Assembly: GCA_031769625.1 (NCBI GenBank) | Contig: JAUIMM010000016.1 | Location: 18,282,501 to 18,346,500, forward strand | Source: Taudactylus pleione | Lineage: Eukaryota > Chordata > Amphibia > Anura > Myobatrachidae | Length of the DNA: 64,000 nucleotides | Direction of reading: 5' to 3' | Part shown: positions 10,134 to 22,656 of the stretch, piece after piece | How the letters are laid out: each line of letters begins with the position of its first letter | Position numbering within the stretch: position 1 is the first letter of the stretch | The notes under the pieces: generated by a model | The model's database searches: none | The model's input: only the letters and a program-made list of their open reading frames with translations | Told to the model about the DNA's origin: nothing | Program-made: the position numbers and the translations under genes

Positions 10134-11848
10134 ATTACTATATGTTCCTAAGTCTCCTTGTATCAATAGGAGCTGCTTCTTCTTCCTACTTTTGTGTAAT
10201 TCACCAAGAATCTTCCCTGTTAATTGGGTGTTTGTAGTAGTGATGCTTTGATCAGAACAAATTCTACACAGGAATCTAAATAGTTTTAGTTCTGACAATG
10301 CCAGGATCACAACCTATCGCGATAAGAGGCCCCTGTACTAGAGAGGCTAGATCCTGGTTCTGGATCATGTCCGGTATGTGCAACTTGTTCACACTTACTA
10401 TGTGTCCTCGTACATCTAGCCTCAATATGCCACACCGCATGACTTGCCTGGCGTTAGTGAGATGCCAGGTCACCAGCAGACTGTGCTGATTAGTTTGATA
10501 TATGACACTTATATCTATGTGCACCTGAGTCTGTATATGAAACCCAACGGAACTTTGAATTAAATAAACTGCTGCCGCTACATTGTAGCACTTCGTATAG
10601 AGACCCAGTCAAATATCAAATGAATCAGCACAGTCTGCTGGCGCATCACATTGTGACTTAGATGCATTTTCGGCAAAGAAAACGCCCGGAGCTGCTGCGG
10701 CCAGAGGGACTTTTTGGTGCGACGGCAGCAAAGGTTTGTAAGGACACGTCTGTACTTTCCTTTTGTGTATCTGAACCCTCCCGCACAGCATACATATATA
10801 TCTGCAGTACTGTATTATAAGGGACAATAAATTGACCTACAGTCAGCAGACCATGTTTAATCATTAAAAAAAAAATAACAAAAGGATCAGGCTTCAAATC
10901 TCTGTAGAGAAAATGTTTTATGATTTAATTAAAAAAAAATATTAAAAGGGGGGATGGTGATTGGTGTAATCAAATATTAATATTCTTAGACAGGAGGCAA
11001 AAAACTAAGTTACGTTTTATGTGCTGACATGTTCAAATCATTCCTGTACTGTTCCATCTGCTGTGTGGGTGGTTCCCATAAACACACACAGGTTTTACAC
11101 AAAGCCAGCTTGCCAGTGGATGTAGACGCTCATCAAGCAGTACAGTCCTCGCATACGTGTTTCATGTGAAGTCAGCAGTGACCCTAAGAGATCTCTGCTG
11201 CCTGGGAGCACGAGCAGCTAGGGTTTTCTTAGGTGCTTTTTAGCATGTAATCTGCACATCTTGTTAGTAGTGCAAAGCTGATAGAATTTCAAGGTACATC
11301 ATCCTGTTTCCTGTAGCTCTAAGTCCGCGTGGCACACTGCGGCTTGTACTTCCTGTGGTAATTTCATCTGGGGCTGTTCTGTTTAGACTGTTTTGCTGTT
11401 AGACTTGGCGTGTACTTTATTATTTTCACAGCTCGGCCAAATCTGCCCGTAAGCACTCAGTTACGCCCTTTCTGCTGTGACGTATGATTCTGAATTGCCG
11501 TGCTTGCGTACACTCTGCTCCGGAGCATGCACCGTGCAGTAACATGCAATGTAAGTTTGCAAAACCACCTAGGTTTAAACCCTGCATCAGCTACAATGTT
11601 TATAGCTGAGATCATGTTTGTGTTTTTATTTTATATCTATTTAATTTAGTATAGTTAATTTAATTTCATGAATTCAGGAGTGACTTCTGGGTGGTCTTAT
11701 TCCAGAAGGTGGGTAGTTTTGGCAATCTTCAAGCTGCTGCTGATGTGTAGTGCTGGTGGGAAGAGTGTATACAAGCTCTCCTGAGAGTAGAGAGCTTCCA
11801 TTTTTTTATTGCCATTCACAGACAACACCGTTACTAGACCTGAGGGGA
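10134..11848. other. No gene or repeat recognised
   Basis: About 1.7 kb of sequence with short unrelated open frames on both strands and no recognised family. Confidence 0.45.
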
Positions 11849-11990
11849 AATGTATCAAGCCTTCGAAAGAGTGGAGAAGTTGTCCCATAGCAACCAATCC
11901 GCTTTTTATAGAATTTACTTGATAAATACTAGCTATAAGCTGGTTGGTTACTATGAGCAACTTGTCCAGTCCTCTACACCAGGTGCCAGG
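11849..11990. mobile_element. Palindromic MITE, CATAGCAACCAATC type
   Basis: The half CCCATAGCAACCAATC on the left pairs with a diverged complement around GGTTGGTTACTATGAGCAAC on the right, with an A+T-rich centre. The same motif occurs at 56996-57165, and a related one at 38385-38515. Confidence 0.6.
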
Positions 11991-12309
11991 TCAGCACAGA
12001 GGGGGCATGGCGTCTGTGGGCTGTGTAGCCGCCATGGCGGCACGAACACTTCATTGTGGCCCCGTCCCTCGCTATACAGGCACTGGCTACTATGAACGCG
12101 GTTCAGCACGAATCGCATAACCCCCTCCATCCCCCCCGGACCACCCACTTGTGCCCTAAGTGGGTGGCTGCTGGGGGGGGGGTGTGATTTGAGAGCAGTT
12201 AGTGGTGGAATGCCAGCTGCTAGGGGGTTGCGGGAGATTTTGCCATTTTTCCGGATGGCTGGAAGTGCCTCGCGACCATTCCGGGAGAATCGGTAAGTAT
12301 GATCTAGTC
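11991..12309. other. No gene recognised
   Basis: GC-rich stretch with C-rich and G-rich runs (near 12129 and 12171). No coding evidence. Confidence 0.35.
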
Positions 12310-12830
12310 TCACTGGGGATGTAGTTAGGAAGCCGACGGTCTACAAGGCTTCCCGACTGTCTAATCCCGGCAAGGTACTAATGACAGGCGTCGAAATCTC
12401 AACGCCTGTCATTAGACCTACACCGGGAGCCCGATGCCCGGCATCCCGATCGAAGCTAAGCCGAGCGCGGACAGCCGCTGGGGGGAGGTTTAGATTAGGG
12501 GCTCCCTGGGGGGGCTTACGGTTAAGCAGCCCCACGTGAGGGTTAGGGTTAGGCTACTGGAAGGTTGGGTTAGGGTTAGGCACCCCCAGGGGGATGTTGG
12601 GGTTAGGCACCCCTCCCCCGGGGGACTTGGGTTTAGGCTGCGAGGAAGGGGTTTTTAGGTTTAGGTACTTGGGGGGGGGGGGGGGGGGGGGGAGAATCTA
12701 GTTAGGGTTAGGCACCCCTAAAGTTGGGTTAGGGTAGGGAATTAGGTTAGCGATACTTACCTTAATTAGCGGTCGGGATCTGCACCCCTGCCGGGTTCCG
12801 CTGTCGGAATTTGAACCGCCGGCCATGCGG
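12310..12830. mobile_element. G-rich MITE with TTAGGG-like interior
   Basis: Outer parts contain inverted phrases such as TAATGACAGGCGT and ACGCCTGTCATTA and the words ATCCCGA and TCGGGAT. The interior at about 12535-12740 is a run of GGGTTAGGGTTAGGC-like units and a 22-base or longer G run near 12669. Relatives lie at 15721-16100, 27559-27645, 34374-34650 and 34780-35182. The telomere-like repeats are part of this element and do not mark a chromosome end. Confidence 0.65.
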
Positions 12831-13706
12831 TACTACCTACTACGCCCGTCTCACTGCTACTGTACTTCTGATTCTGTACTTGTTGAAATGTACGTCGGCA
12901 CATACACCCAGGAAGCAAAGATTGGGAGATCTGAAAACAGCATTTCTGTGAATACTTAAACTGAGGGGGTTGCATGTGAGTAATATGGGGTCCTTTTGGA
13001 TCATTTGAAACAGCATTGCATAGTTTGGGATCTGCATCACATCCTGATACCAGGAATCCAGTAATTGCACAAACATCAGAAAATACAGATACCATTTAAA
13101 AAAAAAAGCTTCCATAATAGAAATACTATATTAAAAACAGCAGTGAGAATACTGTAAGTACATAAATATTCTGCAATAGTTTGGTGGGAGAACCCATCTC
13201 AAGCAGTGCACATATGTTTCCAATAATGGTTTTCTTGTTTGTTTGTTTTTTTTTTATATTTGTGTTCCAATATATGTGCATTGTATAGTGATTACCAGTG
13301 AATAGTCTGCATTATATGAGGTCAAATATGGTCCCATTATATTTGTTCATGGTTCTGGAATAACACGTTTTAATGGCATGACTGCAATGGGAAAATGGGC
13401 TGTAATTAACGAATCAAAAATGGGGCAATAAGTACAGTAGGCTTTAGCTGTGATTTGCTCAATGTCCCCAGAAATGTGTTCTTGTAAAAAAAAAAAAAAC
13501 TCTACATCTATTTAAAAATGTATTTGGCTATTTTAGTGAAAAAATACACATAGGTGGTGTCTAGGACCACCTAGGGTGTGTGTCTAGCATACTCGTGACC
13601 ATATGTCTCAATTGTAACATTCCACCTGTTTCCATATTCCTAATTGTTGCTTTAGGGGCAATAGATCCCATAGTGGCAACATGTCATCCCCCCAGCAATG
13701 AATTGA
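12831..13706. other. No gene recognised
   Basis: A+T-rich sequence with poly-A and poly-T runs, no recognised family. Confidence 0.4.
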
Positions 13707-14303
13707 GGGCCTGATTCAGAGCCGCTCGTAAGCGGCCGCTCGTTCGCTCCGAGTGATGTTCGCACATCTGCGCATGCATATGGGTCGTAATGCGCATGCG
13801 CCAACCAGTCAGTGCAGTCGGAAATCGAGCGCTCGCAAAATAGCGAGTGCCTGCTAATTTGAGTGACAGGATGAGGCGTTTGTGGGTGGTAACAGGGGAA
13901 GGTGCTTGAAACGGGGAGTGGTGATCCGAACGCAGGCATGCCAAACGGTCAAAACGGGCGTTTTAAGGGTGTGCATAATTAACAAAGCAGCGTCATCGAC
14001 CACGTCACTTTGTTGTTTCTTAGCCTGAACTGTTCGCATGATTGCGGTAGGAAAATCCTACCACAAGCACTGCGAGCAGTTCAGACGCCTTTCGATGTAC
14101 TCGATTAATCAAATAAATAGTGGAGATGACGCAGGATGCGAGCGGCCAGGGGGCGTCTTTACAAAATAGTGAGCGCATGTTTCGTTCGCTCGCTCAGACA
14201 TAGAGGCGTCAACAGACCGCAAAGAGCGAGCGCTCAATTTAAATAGCCGGACCCTTTTTCTGAACGAGGGAGCGCAAATAGCATCCGGCTCTGAATCAGG
14301 CCC
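13707..14303. mobile_element. GGGCCTGATTC MITE with 3-bp target duplication TGA
   Basis: The ends GGGCCTGATTCAGAGCC and GGCTCTGAATCAGGCCC are perfect inverted repeats, flanked on both sides by TGA (13704-13706 and 14304-14306). The element is 597 bp. Hairpins such as GCTCGTAAGCGGCCGCTCG are visible near the left end. The 3-bp duplication fits PIF/Harbinger-type insertion, though the TGA, TCT and ATT sites of this family are not the usual TWA target. Confidence 0.88.
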
Positions 14304-14477
14304 TGAGTACATTGATGAGTTCATTATCATTTAGGTAATTTTACATGGTCATCTGCCAACCTCAATTATTCAATTAAATGGCGGTAGTTTGTCAAATGGT
14401 TATATTTTGTCAATACGGCATTAAGCTGCTGTTCTACACGAGTTATGTATTTAACAGTATTTGGTCCCCTTATTTAA
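14304..14477. other. Short spacer between MITEs
   Basis: Nothing recognised. Confidence 0.4.
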
Positions 14478-14818
14478 GGTATCTACACACATGGTGATAT
14501 TTTACCCGATCTGGCCGATTCCGACGCATCGTAACGACAAATTATGTAAAATATGCCAAAATCGTGAGTCCCCACTCACGATCACGATGCGATGCGCATC
14601 CCCGCAGGTCGCACATCGCATCTTCAGATCTGCCGTGCTGTAGGGCAGATCTGACAATCTCACATCGCAATGCACTTAATAGTTTAGGAGGCACGATAGA
14701 TCGTGTGTCAAATTGGCAGCTTTTCGTGCCCACGACTGCCGGGGAGCTCCTGGGGGAGAGTTCAGGGGGAAATTGTACACGTTGGATCGTGAGCACATCG
14801 CCATGTGTGTAGGCACCT
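14478..14818. mobile_element. Hairpin-rich MITE with CTACACACATGG ends
   Basis: Left end AGGTATCTACACACATGGTG pairs with right end CACATCGCCATGTGTGTAGG. The interior contains inverted repeats such as GTCCCCACTCACGATCACG and AGATCTGCCGTGCTGTAGGG arms. It belongs to the same broad class as the elements with GTGCGTACACAC ends. Confidence 0.75.
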
Positions 14819-15560
14819 TTACATCTGTGTGTGTTACTGGAGGGTAATGTTTATCTAATAAAGGCAATAAAACTATTATATAATGTACATTCAGAAAGGA
14901 GCAGCTGCTAAGCACTACTGTAAAGGATTGATTAAGCTGATAATAGCAGGCCTTAAGGTAAAATGCAATACACCAGAAAGCAAGTAAACTTTATGTGGCT
15001 GTGGGGTCATTATAAACATGGGGATTCATTGTCAGAACCATTTAATAGCATTGTACAAGCCTTACATTTTGCAGTAAATCACTGTGAACGCTGACTTGGA
15101 TGTGGCTCTTCCATAACCACACACCTGGCACATGGAGTCAGATTCCCCTGTCAATTATTAAAATAATACAAAGAAGAAACTTCTGACACACATTCTGTGT
15201 AATAAGTACCTGTTTTATATTATTCTATTCATTGTTACAGTGGAAATTAGAGTCAAATTTGTTTGGGAGGCACCGAGAGCAGTGCCTCCCACTGAGAATA
15301 GTAAAGGAGATGAAGAGGGGGGTGGGGCTAAGCCACTGGTAGTAAAAGCCCATTGAAAAAAATACAGGTGCATCAGGGACGTACTTTCAGCCGACATCAA
15401 AGCACGGCCCTGTCAGTGAGGCAGATGTGATTGGGCATCGGATCCACCACTGACAGTTGACTGTAACAGTCTGTCAGTGCTGTACTCTGTGACTGGGAGA
15501 GTGTCAGTGTCAGTCTGCAGGACCCAGGCAGCATGTGAGTGTTTAGTTTAATACATTCTG
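14819..15560. other. No gene recognised
   Basis: A short inverted repeat GGAGGCACCGAGAGCAGTGCC lies near 15267 in diverged form. Nothing else recognised. Confidence 0.35.
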
Positions 15561-15720
15561 GGCCTGATTCAGGTTGGTTCGCAAGGCTGCGTTCGCACGT
15601 GCGTGCGTCTATTCATGAACATGAACTGGCTACTGAAAAATATGTCTGCTTCCCTCTGCACTTGCACCGGTGTCTGATAGCAGCAAGCAAGGTCAGACCT
15701 CCTGCAATGGACGCTGTATA
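15561..15720. mobile_element. One-ended fragment of the GGGCCTGATTC family
   Basis: Begins GGGCCTGATTCAGGTTGG and continues with GTTCGC/GCGAAC-type words, but no matching right end was found before the C-rich element at 15721. Confidence 0.5.
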
Positions 15721-16100
15721 ACGGGCCGGTGCCATCGCCAGGGGAATCTGTATGTAACACCACCGGACCTAAGCCTGGCAGATTAAATCCCGACACCGGA
15801 AGGCCCCAACCCTCCCTTACTGGTGCCTGACCATAACCACCCCCCCTAGTGCCTAACCATGACCTCCCCCCAGGGATGCCTAAACTAACCCTCCCGGTGG
15901 GGGATAGGTAAACCTAACCTCCCCCCGGCGGTGCCTAACCCTCCTGGGGGACTGCCTGACCCTGAGTCCCCCCTGGAGTCCCTAAACCTACCCCCCCCAC
16001 CTGTGGCTAAGAGCTCCCGACGCCCGGCTTACCTACATTCGGTATGCCGGACATCTGGATTTCGGCGTGAGGCTAATGATAGGCGTCGGTATTTAGATGG
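15721..16100. mobile_element. C-rich relative of the TTAGGG-like MITE family
   Basis: Carries ATCCCGACACCGG near the left, C-rich CCTAACC-type units through about 15805-15990 (the complement of GGTTAGG), and GATAGGCGTCGGTATTTAGA near the right. This matches the architecture of 12310-12830 read on the other strand. Confidence 0.55.
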
Positions 16101-17400
16101 CAAAAAACTATAAATGAATATAGAGAGGGCGCTGTAATGAGTTGTAACCCAAAGCAGCTGCTTAATAGAGATAGTTAGTCTCTAAGGATAGCAAACAAAA
16201 ATGAACAGTAGCAGCGCTTGAGAATCTGGTACAATTTATTTGAACACAAATGATCATAAAAACGTTAAAACATGCAGGACAAAAAGTCCAAAATATATCA
16301 GCATATTATGATAGAAATAGCAAAAATAGAATGCAATGCACCCTGATGTACCAATAAATAGACATATAGTCCAAGCACTACTGTGGAGTACGTATATGAT
16401 AAATGTCCCGCCAGGGATAATGTTAGTGTTACCGGCTGATGTATAGTCTCTAGATGTGTCCCAAATTAGCGATGGTCCCACACTGAGGTACACTCCAACG
16501 CAGATTGGACAGTCTTTGAGACAGATGATTTGGCCAGGCATACAGTGATGAGGATAAAATCCCAACTCCAAATGATGTCACGAGGAACTCACAGGTGCTT
16601 GCGTTTTATGTCAGGTGCCAAAATTCAGTTGTCAATAGATGCAGGGTGACTCCACCAACGTGTTTCACTGCTAATGTGCAGCTTTGTCAAGGTGTCCAAT
16701 CCATCTTTAAATAGTGCCTTCCATTATTGTCAACTACTCGCTGGTGCACTCAATTAATCAATTAAATCATAAAACAACACATCATGTGTAACATATAAAA
16801 TAAAAACTAATAGGAGGCAAACCTTTCAATAATGTTCAGTAAAAATAATATTAATAAGTAATTACTTAATTAAAAAGAGCTATTCATCCTTCAACCCCTT
16901 CATAATTAGATGGGTTTAATAACACCCATCAACCAGGAAGTCCAAGTGGAACGCAGTGGCAGCTAGCGCTGCTCTCCACACTTGGCGTCAATCGCTAGCT
17001 GCGTGTGGCTCCGTACGTCACATGAGCTTTACTCTTAGATCACTTGTTATACCCGGACATAATGTTGGAGCGCAACCACGTGCGACACTGCGTTCCACGT
17101 GATTGCTATCACATATTCGAAATATCTCATGTATTAGAACACATAACATGTCCTAAAGGAGAAAAAATATATATGTGTTCTTGAAATGGCAATCTCTTGA
17201 AGGTAACTGACTGTTGAATATTGGGGAAGAAAAATGGACCATATGAATAATAAATAAGACATATTAAGAATATTTTAAAACAATCAAATAAATATATATG
17301 TAATAAAGAATGATAATATTGGTATTTTGGTATTTTTCATTACTTATTGCTACTAGTGACACTGACACCAAGCGCTCTCTTGGTTTTTATTCAGATATTT
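16101..17400. other. Repeat-like region holding a hammerhead-like motif, no gene
   Basis: A+T-rich sequence without coding signals. Its one notable feature is the minus-strand motif at 16657-16691, listed separately. The region may be a dispersed retroelement tail, but no RT or other domain was recognised. Confidence 0.4.
16657..16691 (-). ncRNA. Degenerate hammerhead-like motif
   Basis: Minus strand order: TTGACAA (for CTGANGA), an extra A, stem GCTGC, loop ACATTA, stem GCAGT, then GAAACACGTTGG. Spacing and the extra A match the other four copies. The two core changes (C3 to T and G8 to A) are the same as in the 5951 copy, and the stem sequence differs from every other copy while still pairing. 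Confidence 0.5.
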
Positions 17401-18350
17401 TCAGCCAAGTTCATCAACTTACCTGTGGTTTTGGTGATCTACTTATTTGGGGAGACTCTCTGGGGATCTGAACTTTGCAATTTTATTATAATTTGAATTC
17501 AACCCCAAACCACTTTTAAATTCTTATTTGAAGCATAATTCCACTATGCATTAGCCTGGGTAAGGGGGAGGAGGGAGTTGTAAACGCTTCATATGTACTT
17601 GCCAAAATACCGAAACAGGTAATTGTGTCACATCGTGAAGAATGGTAACCGTTGCCGCGGCGGAACATTTTATTTAAATAACAAAATATATGTTCCATGG
17701 AATACAAAATACACTGTGCTAGTCTATGGAATGTACTTCAAACTGAAGAATGGTACTTCTCTAAACCTGCCGTTCAGATACACAGCACAAAGTGGTTTCC
17801 ATTTCCTTTTACAGTATTTTTATCTGCGGCTTATACTACAGGAAGTCGTGGCTCATGTAAAGCTGATTGTTGCATTTTTAATTAAAAGCAAAGCTTGCTG
17901 TTTTTATTTGAACTTGCACCACTGTGAGAAGACATTATAAATGCAATAAACACCACACATTGTTAGGTACCATATAGCCATCTGGTCTGATTTTTCTTTC
18001 TGTCTTTATATAGTCATGTGTCAGAATGTAAGATAATATTTTTGGAATCATATTCTGTTTTTCTAACTTGTTCCTAATGCAATGTATAACGTGCAAGTGC
18101 AGGATTTTGACTGGAGGGATACCAAGCTAGCATTTCATCAAAATATAAATATTATGTGCAAAAACATACTCCACAAATATTACATGGGTCATACCCTAAA
18201 CTTTATTCACACGTCCAGCTCTGGGAAAAGGTACAAATTGCACAGTGTTCCAAAGTGTGAGAAATAGAACGGTTCTCTTCATATGTCTTGTTTAGATATC
18301 ATCTGTATATATCCTGCCTACCTGTTTCCCTGCTTGTACATTTGCTTTTA
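17401..18350. other. No gene recognised
   Basis: A+T-rich sequence. A frame of 105 codons at 17623-17940 has no family features and is treated as chance. Confidence 0.4.
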
Positions 18351-18686
18351 GGGCGGAATTCTATTGTTTCCAGCCCCCTTTACGCTGGATAGAGCTATTC
18401 AATTGTTGCCCCTGTCAGGTGCAATCAGCTGTTGGCGCTCCATTTCAACTCGCACCCCCAGGGGAGTGCGAGCTGAAATGGGCGAAAAGTGACCCGTTTG
18501 GGCACCCAAACGGCATTTTTCGCAATCGTGCCCAGCACTGTGGTCAGGGGCAGTCGTTTTACGTGGCTAAACCCGACCTCTATGGGCACGATCAGCGTCA
18601 TACTCTACATCAATTGAATAGCGCCCCGCGATCTCCCGTCACTTTAGACGGGAGATCGGGCGCTCTAAAACAATTGAATTCTGACC
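18351..18686. mobile_element. Hairpin-chain MITE with GGAATTC-type ends
   Basis: Left end GGGCGGAATTCTATTGTTT pairs with right end AAACAATTGAATTCTGACC. Inside are consecutive stem-loops: CATTTCAACTCGCACCCCC with its complement, GACCCGTTTGGG with CCCAAACGGC, a longer one closed by TCGTGCCC and GGGCACGA, and GATCTCCCGTC with GACGGGAGATC. No coding capacity. Confidence 0.82.
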
Positions 18687-19571
18687 TTTTTTATTCTCAT
18701 TTTAGTTCTTATTTAGTACAGGTTTGAAAATAATGAATATACCAGGAGGCAGACCGTGACCTCTCAGAGCTAGCAGGATTTTATTTAAGGAACCATGGCA
18801 GATGTGCATCTGTTGATGTTAATGTACATGACTTCCAACAGTTATGCGCACTGGCTTCCTTGCTGCAGGGTTTTGTCAAGCCTTGTTTTAGTAATATAAT
18901 GTTATTTGAGGACACATGGTCATACTTACATCATATCATTACTTTTGTGCACAAGTGGTGGTCAGAGTCAGAATCATAACCCTGGTTACCTAACGCACAC
19001 AATTAAATGCATGTTAATTTGTTAAAATAGAGGTGTGAGGCTTTTGTGCCCAAAATAAATATAAATAACAGAACCCTAACTCTCAGGCCTGCCTTTTTTA
19101 TCCAACCCACCCAAAACTACGTATGTTCAGATCTATCCAAGGATCGTTGCTTTACATTACTGTGTTAAGCTCCATTTTATATAGAATTTGAACAAATGGT
19201 GTTTTGCCAGACTCTAATGCATTTAAGTTTTTTTTAAAAGCATTCTTTGAAGATCAAAGAGAAGGCCTAAATAAAAGGCAACAAACATACATTTGATTTC
19301 TTTGGCTATTTGAAGATATAATATTGATGAATCCATACAGTTAAGAAATAAATAGTGCGGTTGAACGCCACAGTGGGTCTACCCTTTATCATTAATGTGA
19401 TTAGTGAATTTATGTACATTTATGATGCTGCAAGGGTACAGGACCTCTTTAATGTTCACACATGGAGAGTGGCAGTTCATATATTCATAATAGATTTCTG
19501 TCTTTCACAAAGTGCACACAAAAAAAATATATTTGTATTTCGGGTACTCATTTTATAGGTAACACCCTGAC
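18687..19571. other. No gene recognised
   Basis: A+T-rich sequence, no identified repeat or coding region. Confidence 0.4.
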
Positions 19572-19574
19572 TCT

Positions 19575-20110
19575 GGGCCTGATTCAGAGCCGGTCGCTCT
19601 GAACGAGCGCCCGCTCTGAATCAGGGCGTTTTTTTTTTTCTTTCTTTTTTTTTGTGCGTTCTCCTGGACGCTCTCACATAGCTGTGGGTTACCACCCACA
19701 GCTTATGCGAGCGTCCATGATGATGGTCGCGATGGTCAAGACCATAGCGACCATCGGGCTTGCGACGAGACCCTGCGGTAGGGTCTCGGTGACCGCAAGC
19801 CCTGGAGTGATTTTGGCTCCATCAGAGCCAAAATCACTCCCACTGACATCAGTGGGGCCGGACCCAGACGGTAGGCGTTCCCATGGGAACGCCTCCGTCT
19901 GGCAGCCACGCCCACCAAAGGGGGCGTGCTGTCACTCACCATCGACAGCACGCCCCCTTTGGTGCGAGACCCGGAGCGACGGCTTCCCCGTCGCTAGCTG
20001 GGTCTCGCGCATGCACACGACGGAGCTCCCTCCGTCGTGCGCATGCGCACTAGGGCACCATCGACCCGCTTGCGAGTGCTCAGAGCTCGCGAGCGGGCTG
20101 AATCAGGCCC
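19575..20110. mobile_element. GGGCCTGATTC MITE made of consecutive hairpins, TSD TCT
   Basis: Ends GGGCCTGATTCAGAGC and GCTGAATCAGGCCC with TCT on both sides (19572-19574 and 20111-20113). The interior is a chain of at least eight stem-loops. Examples are the arms GCTGTGGGT and ACCCACAGC near 19680-19710, GTGATTTTGGCTC and GAGCCAAAATCAC near 19808-19838, GGCGTTCCC and GGGAACGCC near 19873-19894, AAAGGGGGCGTGCTGTC and its complement near 19917-19960, AGCGACGG and CCGTCGCT at 19974-19994, and CCCGCTTGCGAG with CTCGCGAGCGGG near 20066-20097. The 173-codon frame across it is a by-product of this GC-rich structure. Confidence 0.9.
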
Positions 20111-20228
20111 TCTATCTGTATGTCCCACAGAGATTGTCACTGCAGATCCCAGCATACGAGAACTCCCCTGCTTAGATTATTTACTTTAAGGACCAGATGA
20201 AAGTTATTGCTGCTGTTGCTGCTATAGT

Positions 20229-20316
20229 CAGGGCTGTGGAGTAGCAGAATCAGAGTTTGTGACCATTTTGGATGAAGTCTGAGCTGAAGGATTTGCTTAC
20301 CGACTCCACAGCCCTG
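20229..20316. mobile_element. Short CAGGGCTGTGGAG-ended MITE
   Basis: Left end CAGGGCTGTGGAGTAG and right end CGACTCCACAGCCCTG are inverted repeats over about 88 bp. CAGGG-type ends suggest hAT, but no convincing 8-bp duplication was seen. Confidence 0.65.
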
Positions 20317-20690
20317 GTTACAGCAAATGCTTCTGCATAATCTGTGTAGTCCTTCTGGCTCTAGGGAACAAGGCAGGGAGAGACCTCCCCTCATTAGTGA
20401 CCTGGGTGGGTGAATCAGAACCTAAGTGCAGTATTGTCAAATTGGGATAAACCCCTTTTTTTGTAATTTTTGTTTTTAAATCTTCCTATAAAAATTTTCA
20501 GCCTGTAAACAACCTATTTATTGCAATATTCCTAGTTATGAAGCCAATTATGGTTAATACAATTACTTGACAAATGTATTTAGCATGAATATTTTAAAGG
20601 TTACTGCTTCAATTTTATTTCACCTTATTTCATATTGAATATACCAAGGCGGAAATTGCTGGAACTGTTTTCAATGCATTTAAATCTAAT
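20317..20690. other. No gene recognised
   Basis: A+T-rich spacer. Confidence 0.4.
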
Positions 20691-20693
20691 ATT

Positions 20694-21003
20694 GGGCTCA
20701 ATTCAATTCAACGCAAATTGAATGGCGCCGGGAAGGAGCTCCTGGAGCTGTTCAATTCAGCGTGCTGTTATGTTGGAGAATGCCCGTTCTCGTGCCTTAA
20801 ACATGGTGTTTAGTCGCTGGATCCGGCATTCTCTGACATAAGTGCCCGGCGCGATACTGTTTCCGCCGCACTAAGGGCAGAAAACAGCATCGCCCCAGGA
20901 GAGATGCGAGAAGAAATCCTTCAGTCGGGCTTAACAGCGAGCTGAATTTAATAGCTCCAGTAGCTCCTTTCCGGCGCTATTCAGTTTGCGTTGAATTGAG
21001 CCC
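20694..21003. mobile_element. MITE with GGGCTCAATTCAA ends
   Basis: The left end GGGCTCAATTCAATTCAACG and right end CGTTGAATTGAGCCC are inverted repeats, and the inner parts GAATGGCGCCGG and CCGGCGCTATTC continue the pairing. Flanks are ATT (20691-20693) and ATA (21004-21006), a probable 3-bp duplication with one change. Confidence 0.8.
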
Positions 21004-22656
21004 ATAGAGAAGAAAAATTTTAATTTTTCTTAATAGTTGTGTGAATAAATAAATCAGACTTTTCCCATAAAACAATCTATTTGTAGAATCTGCAACTGTT
21101 ATAATGTAATTACTTATTCAGTAATTTTATCTATTATGAAATGATTTGCCCTGAAGCTGAAATGTTATTAGAGATGGTTTTACTGTGATGCGTCCAAGGG
21201 GGGTACTTGTGTTTCTCATTTACCGTAATTACAGTTTAATTGAAGTTCAAATGCTCTAGTTATTACAATGGCATTGGTCAAATATTTCAAGACTAATACG
21301 GACTATTACTGCCTACATATGAATGTTCCCTAAGCTACAGTTTATTTTGATTTCCTGCTGTGCCTCTGCTGAGTATAAGGTCTGGGCACAGTACAATCTG
21401 TTCAGTCTCCCAGCTGATTTGGGTTATAACAGAAGGTTGTTAATGTGAAGTTATAATAAAATAAAATGCTCTATTTCTCTCATGACTGTTTTACAAAAAT
21501 CTCACTAATATTAATGTTTTCACTGCTATGGCTGTGTAATGTACGCATGGCCAGTTCCAGACCATGCTCGTCAACATGCTACATTGTTTAGTATATTTAG
21601 GAATAGTATATACTGAAGTATGTAGTCTATATTGTTGTGTCTGTGATTTACCATCTCCCTATATAATTACTATAGATGTGCGCAGATCACCGTGTTTTGG
21701 ATTTAAGTCCTTATCATGTTTTGGTTTTGGCAAGACCACCCACGAGTGTTTTTGGTTTGGTTTTGGATTTCTTTAAAATTTGATAAAATAACAACGAAGA
21801 TCATGTAATTTGGACCTGTTTATGTTCTAGCAGTATTATTAACATCAATAACTTTCATTTCCAGACAATTTGGACCACCTCACAGCTCACAATATAGTTT
21901 TCCCCAATATTGGCCACAGGCTGCAGTGATCTGGCTGGCTAAACTAAGCAACAGAGCAGCGGCACAACACATGGCAGCAGGGCCGGACTGGCCATCTGGC
22001 AAAAACCAGAAGGGCCGATGGCCTGATTAGCTGGTCTGGACTGAAACCTGGGTGAGCAGCTCCGCCTCCCAACGCACTGCTGGGCCGGGATACTGTGAGA
22101 GGACGGAGTGCGACGAGGCCACAACCCTGTTGCGCTCGAGCCTACACAGAGATTAATGCCCTGGCTGATCTGGAGCCCCAGTCCATCCTCCGTTTAAAAG
22201 ACCCATAGCACATCTATGAAAAATAGTTGTAAGTGAATCTCACTTTAAGTTCACTTCTAACAAACATACACAAGAACCTGTTTGCACTGGATTGCAGGTG
22301 CTAGCTAGTGCCTGACAAACAAACATACACTGTGACAAAGATGTCTGCAGTCTTTTACACGCTTCCCATCCACTCAATCTCCCTACAACTCTCTCTACTG
22401 GCGACTAGTATGTAGTAAGGGAGCATGAACTACAGCCCACACCCTCTCCTGTGTGAAATGGCACCTAAAATAACAAGACTTGCATGCACTTCAAAATAGG
22501 CAAGATCCATTTTTGAAATCCAAGATTCGAACTTGCGAGAAGACCGGAGTTAGGAGTCGGTTCTACTCTGAGCCTCAAAGTTCCGGATGTGTTTGGTTTT
22601 CAGTAAAACCGAACCACTAATCACTAATAATTACTGGTGAAATATCCAGTGACTGA
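21004..22656. other. No gene; fragments of dispersed repeats
   Basis: 21676-21790 and 22490-22620 contain phrases (TTTTGGTTTTGG, GTTTTCAGTAAAACCGAAC) related to the MITE at 33664-33807. A repeat starting GGGCCGGACTGGCC lies near 21980. No coding region was identified. Confidence 0.45.

Noticed and set aside
12535..12740. Possible interstitial telomere sequence
   Set aside because: The GGTTAGG-like units sit inside a MITE family that occurs several times in the window, so they are element sequence.
17623..17940. A 105-codon open frame
   Set aside because: A+T-rich composition, no domain, no conservation signal visible, and no promoter or splice context.
19654..20175. A 173-codon open frame
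   Set aside because: It lies across the hairpin chain of a MITE and runs past its end; stems read as complementary phrases and not as a protein family.
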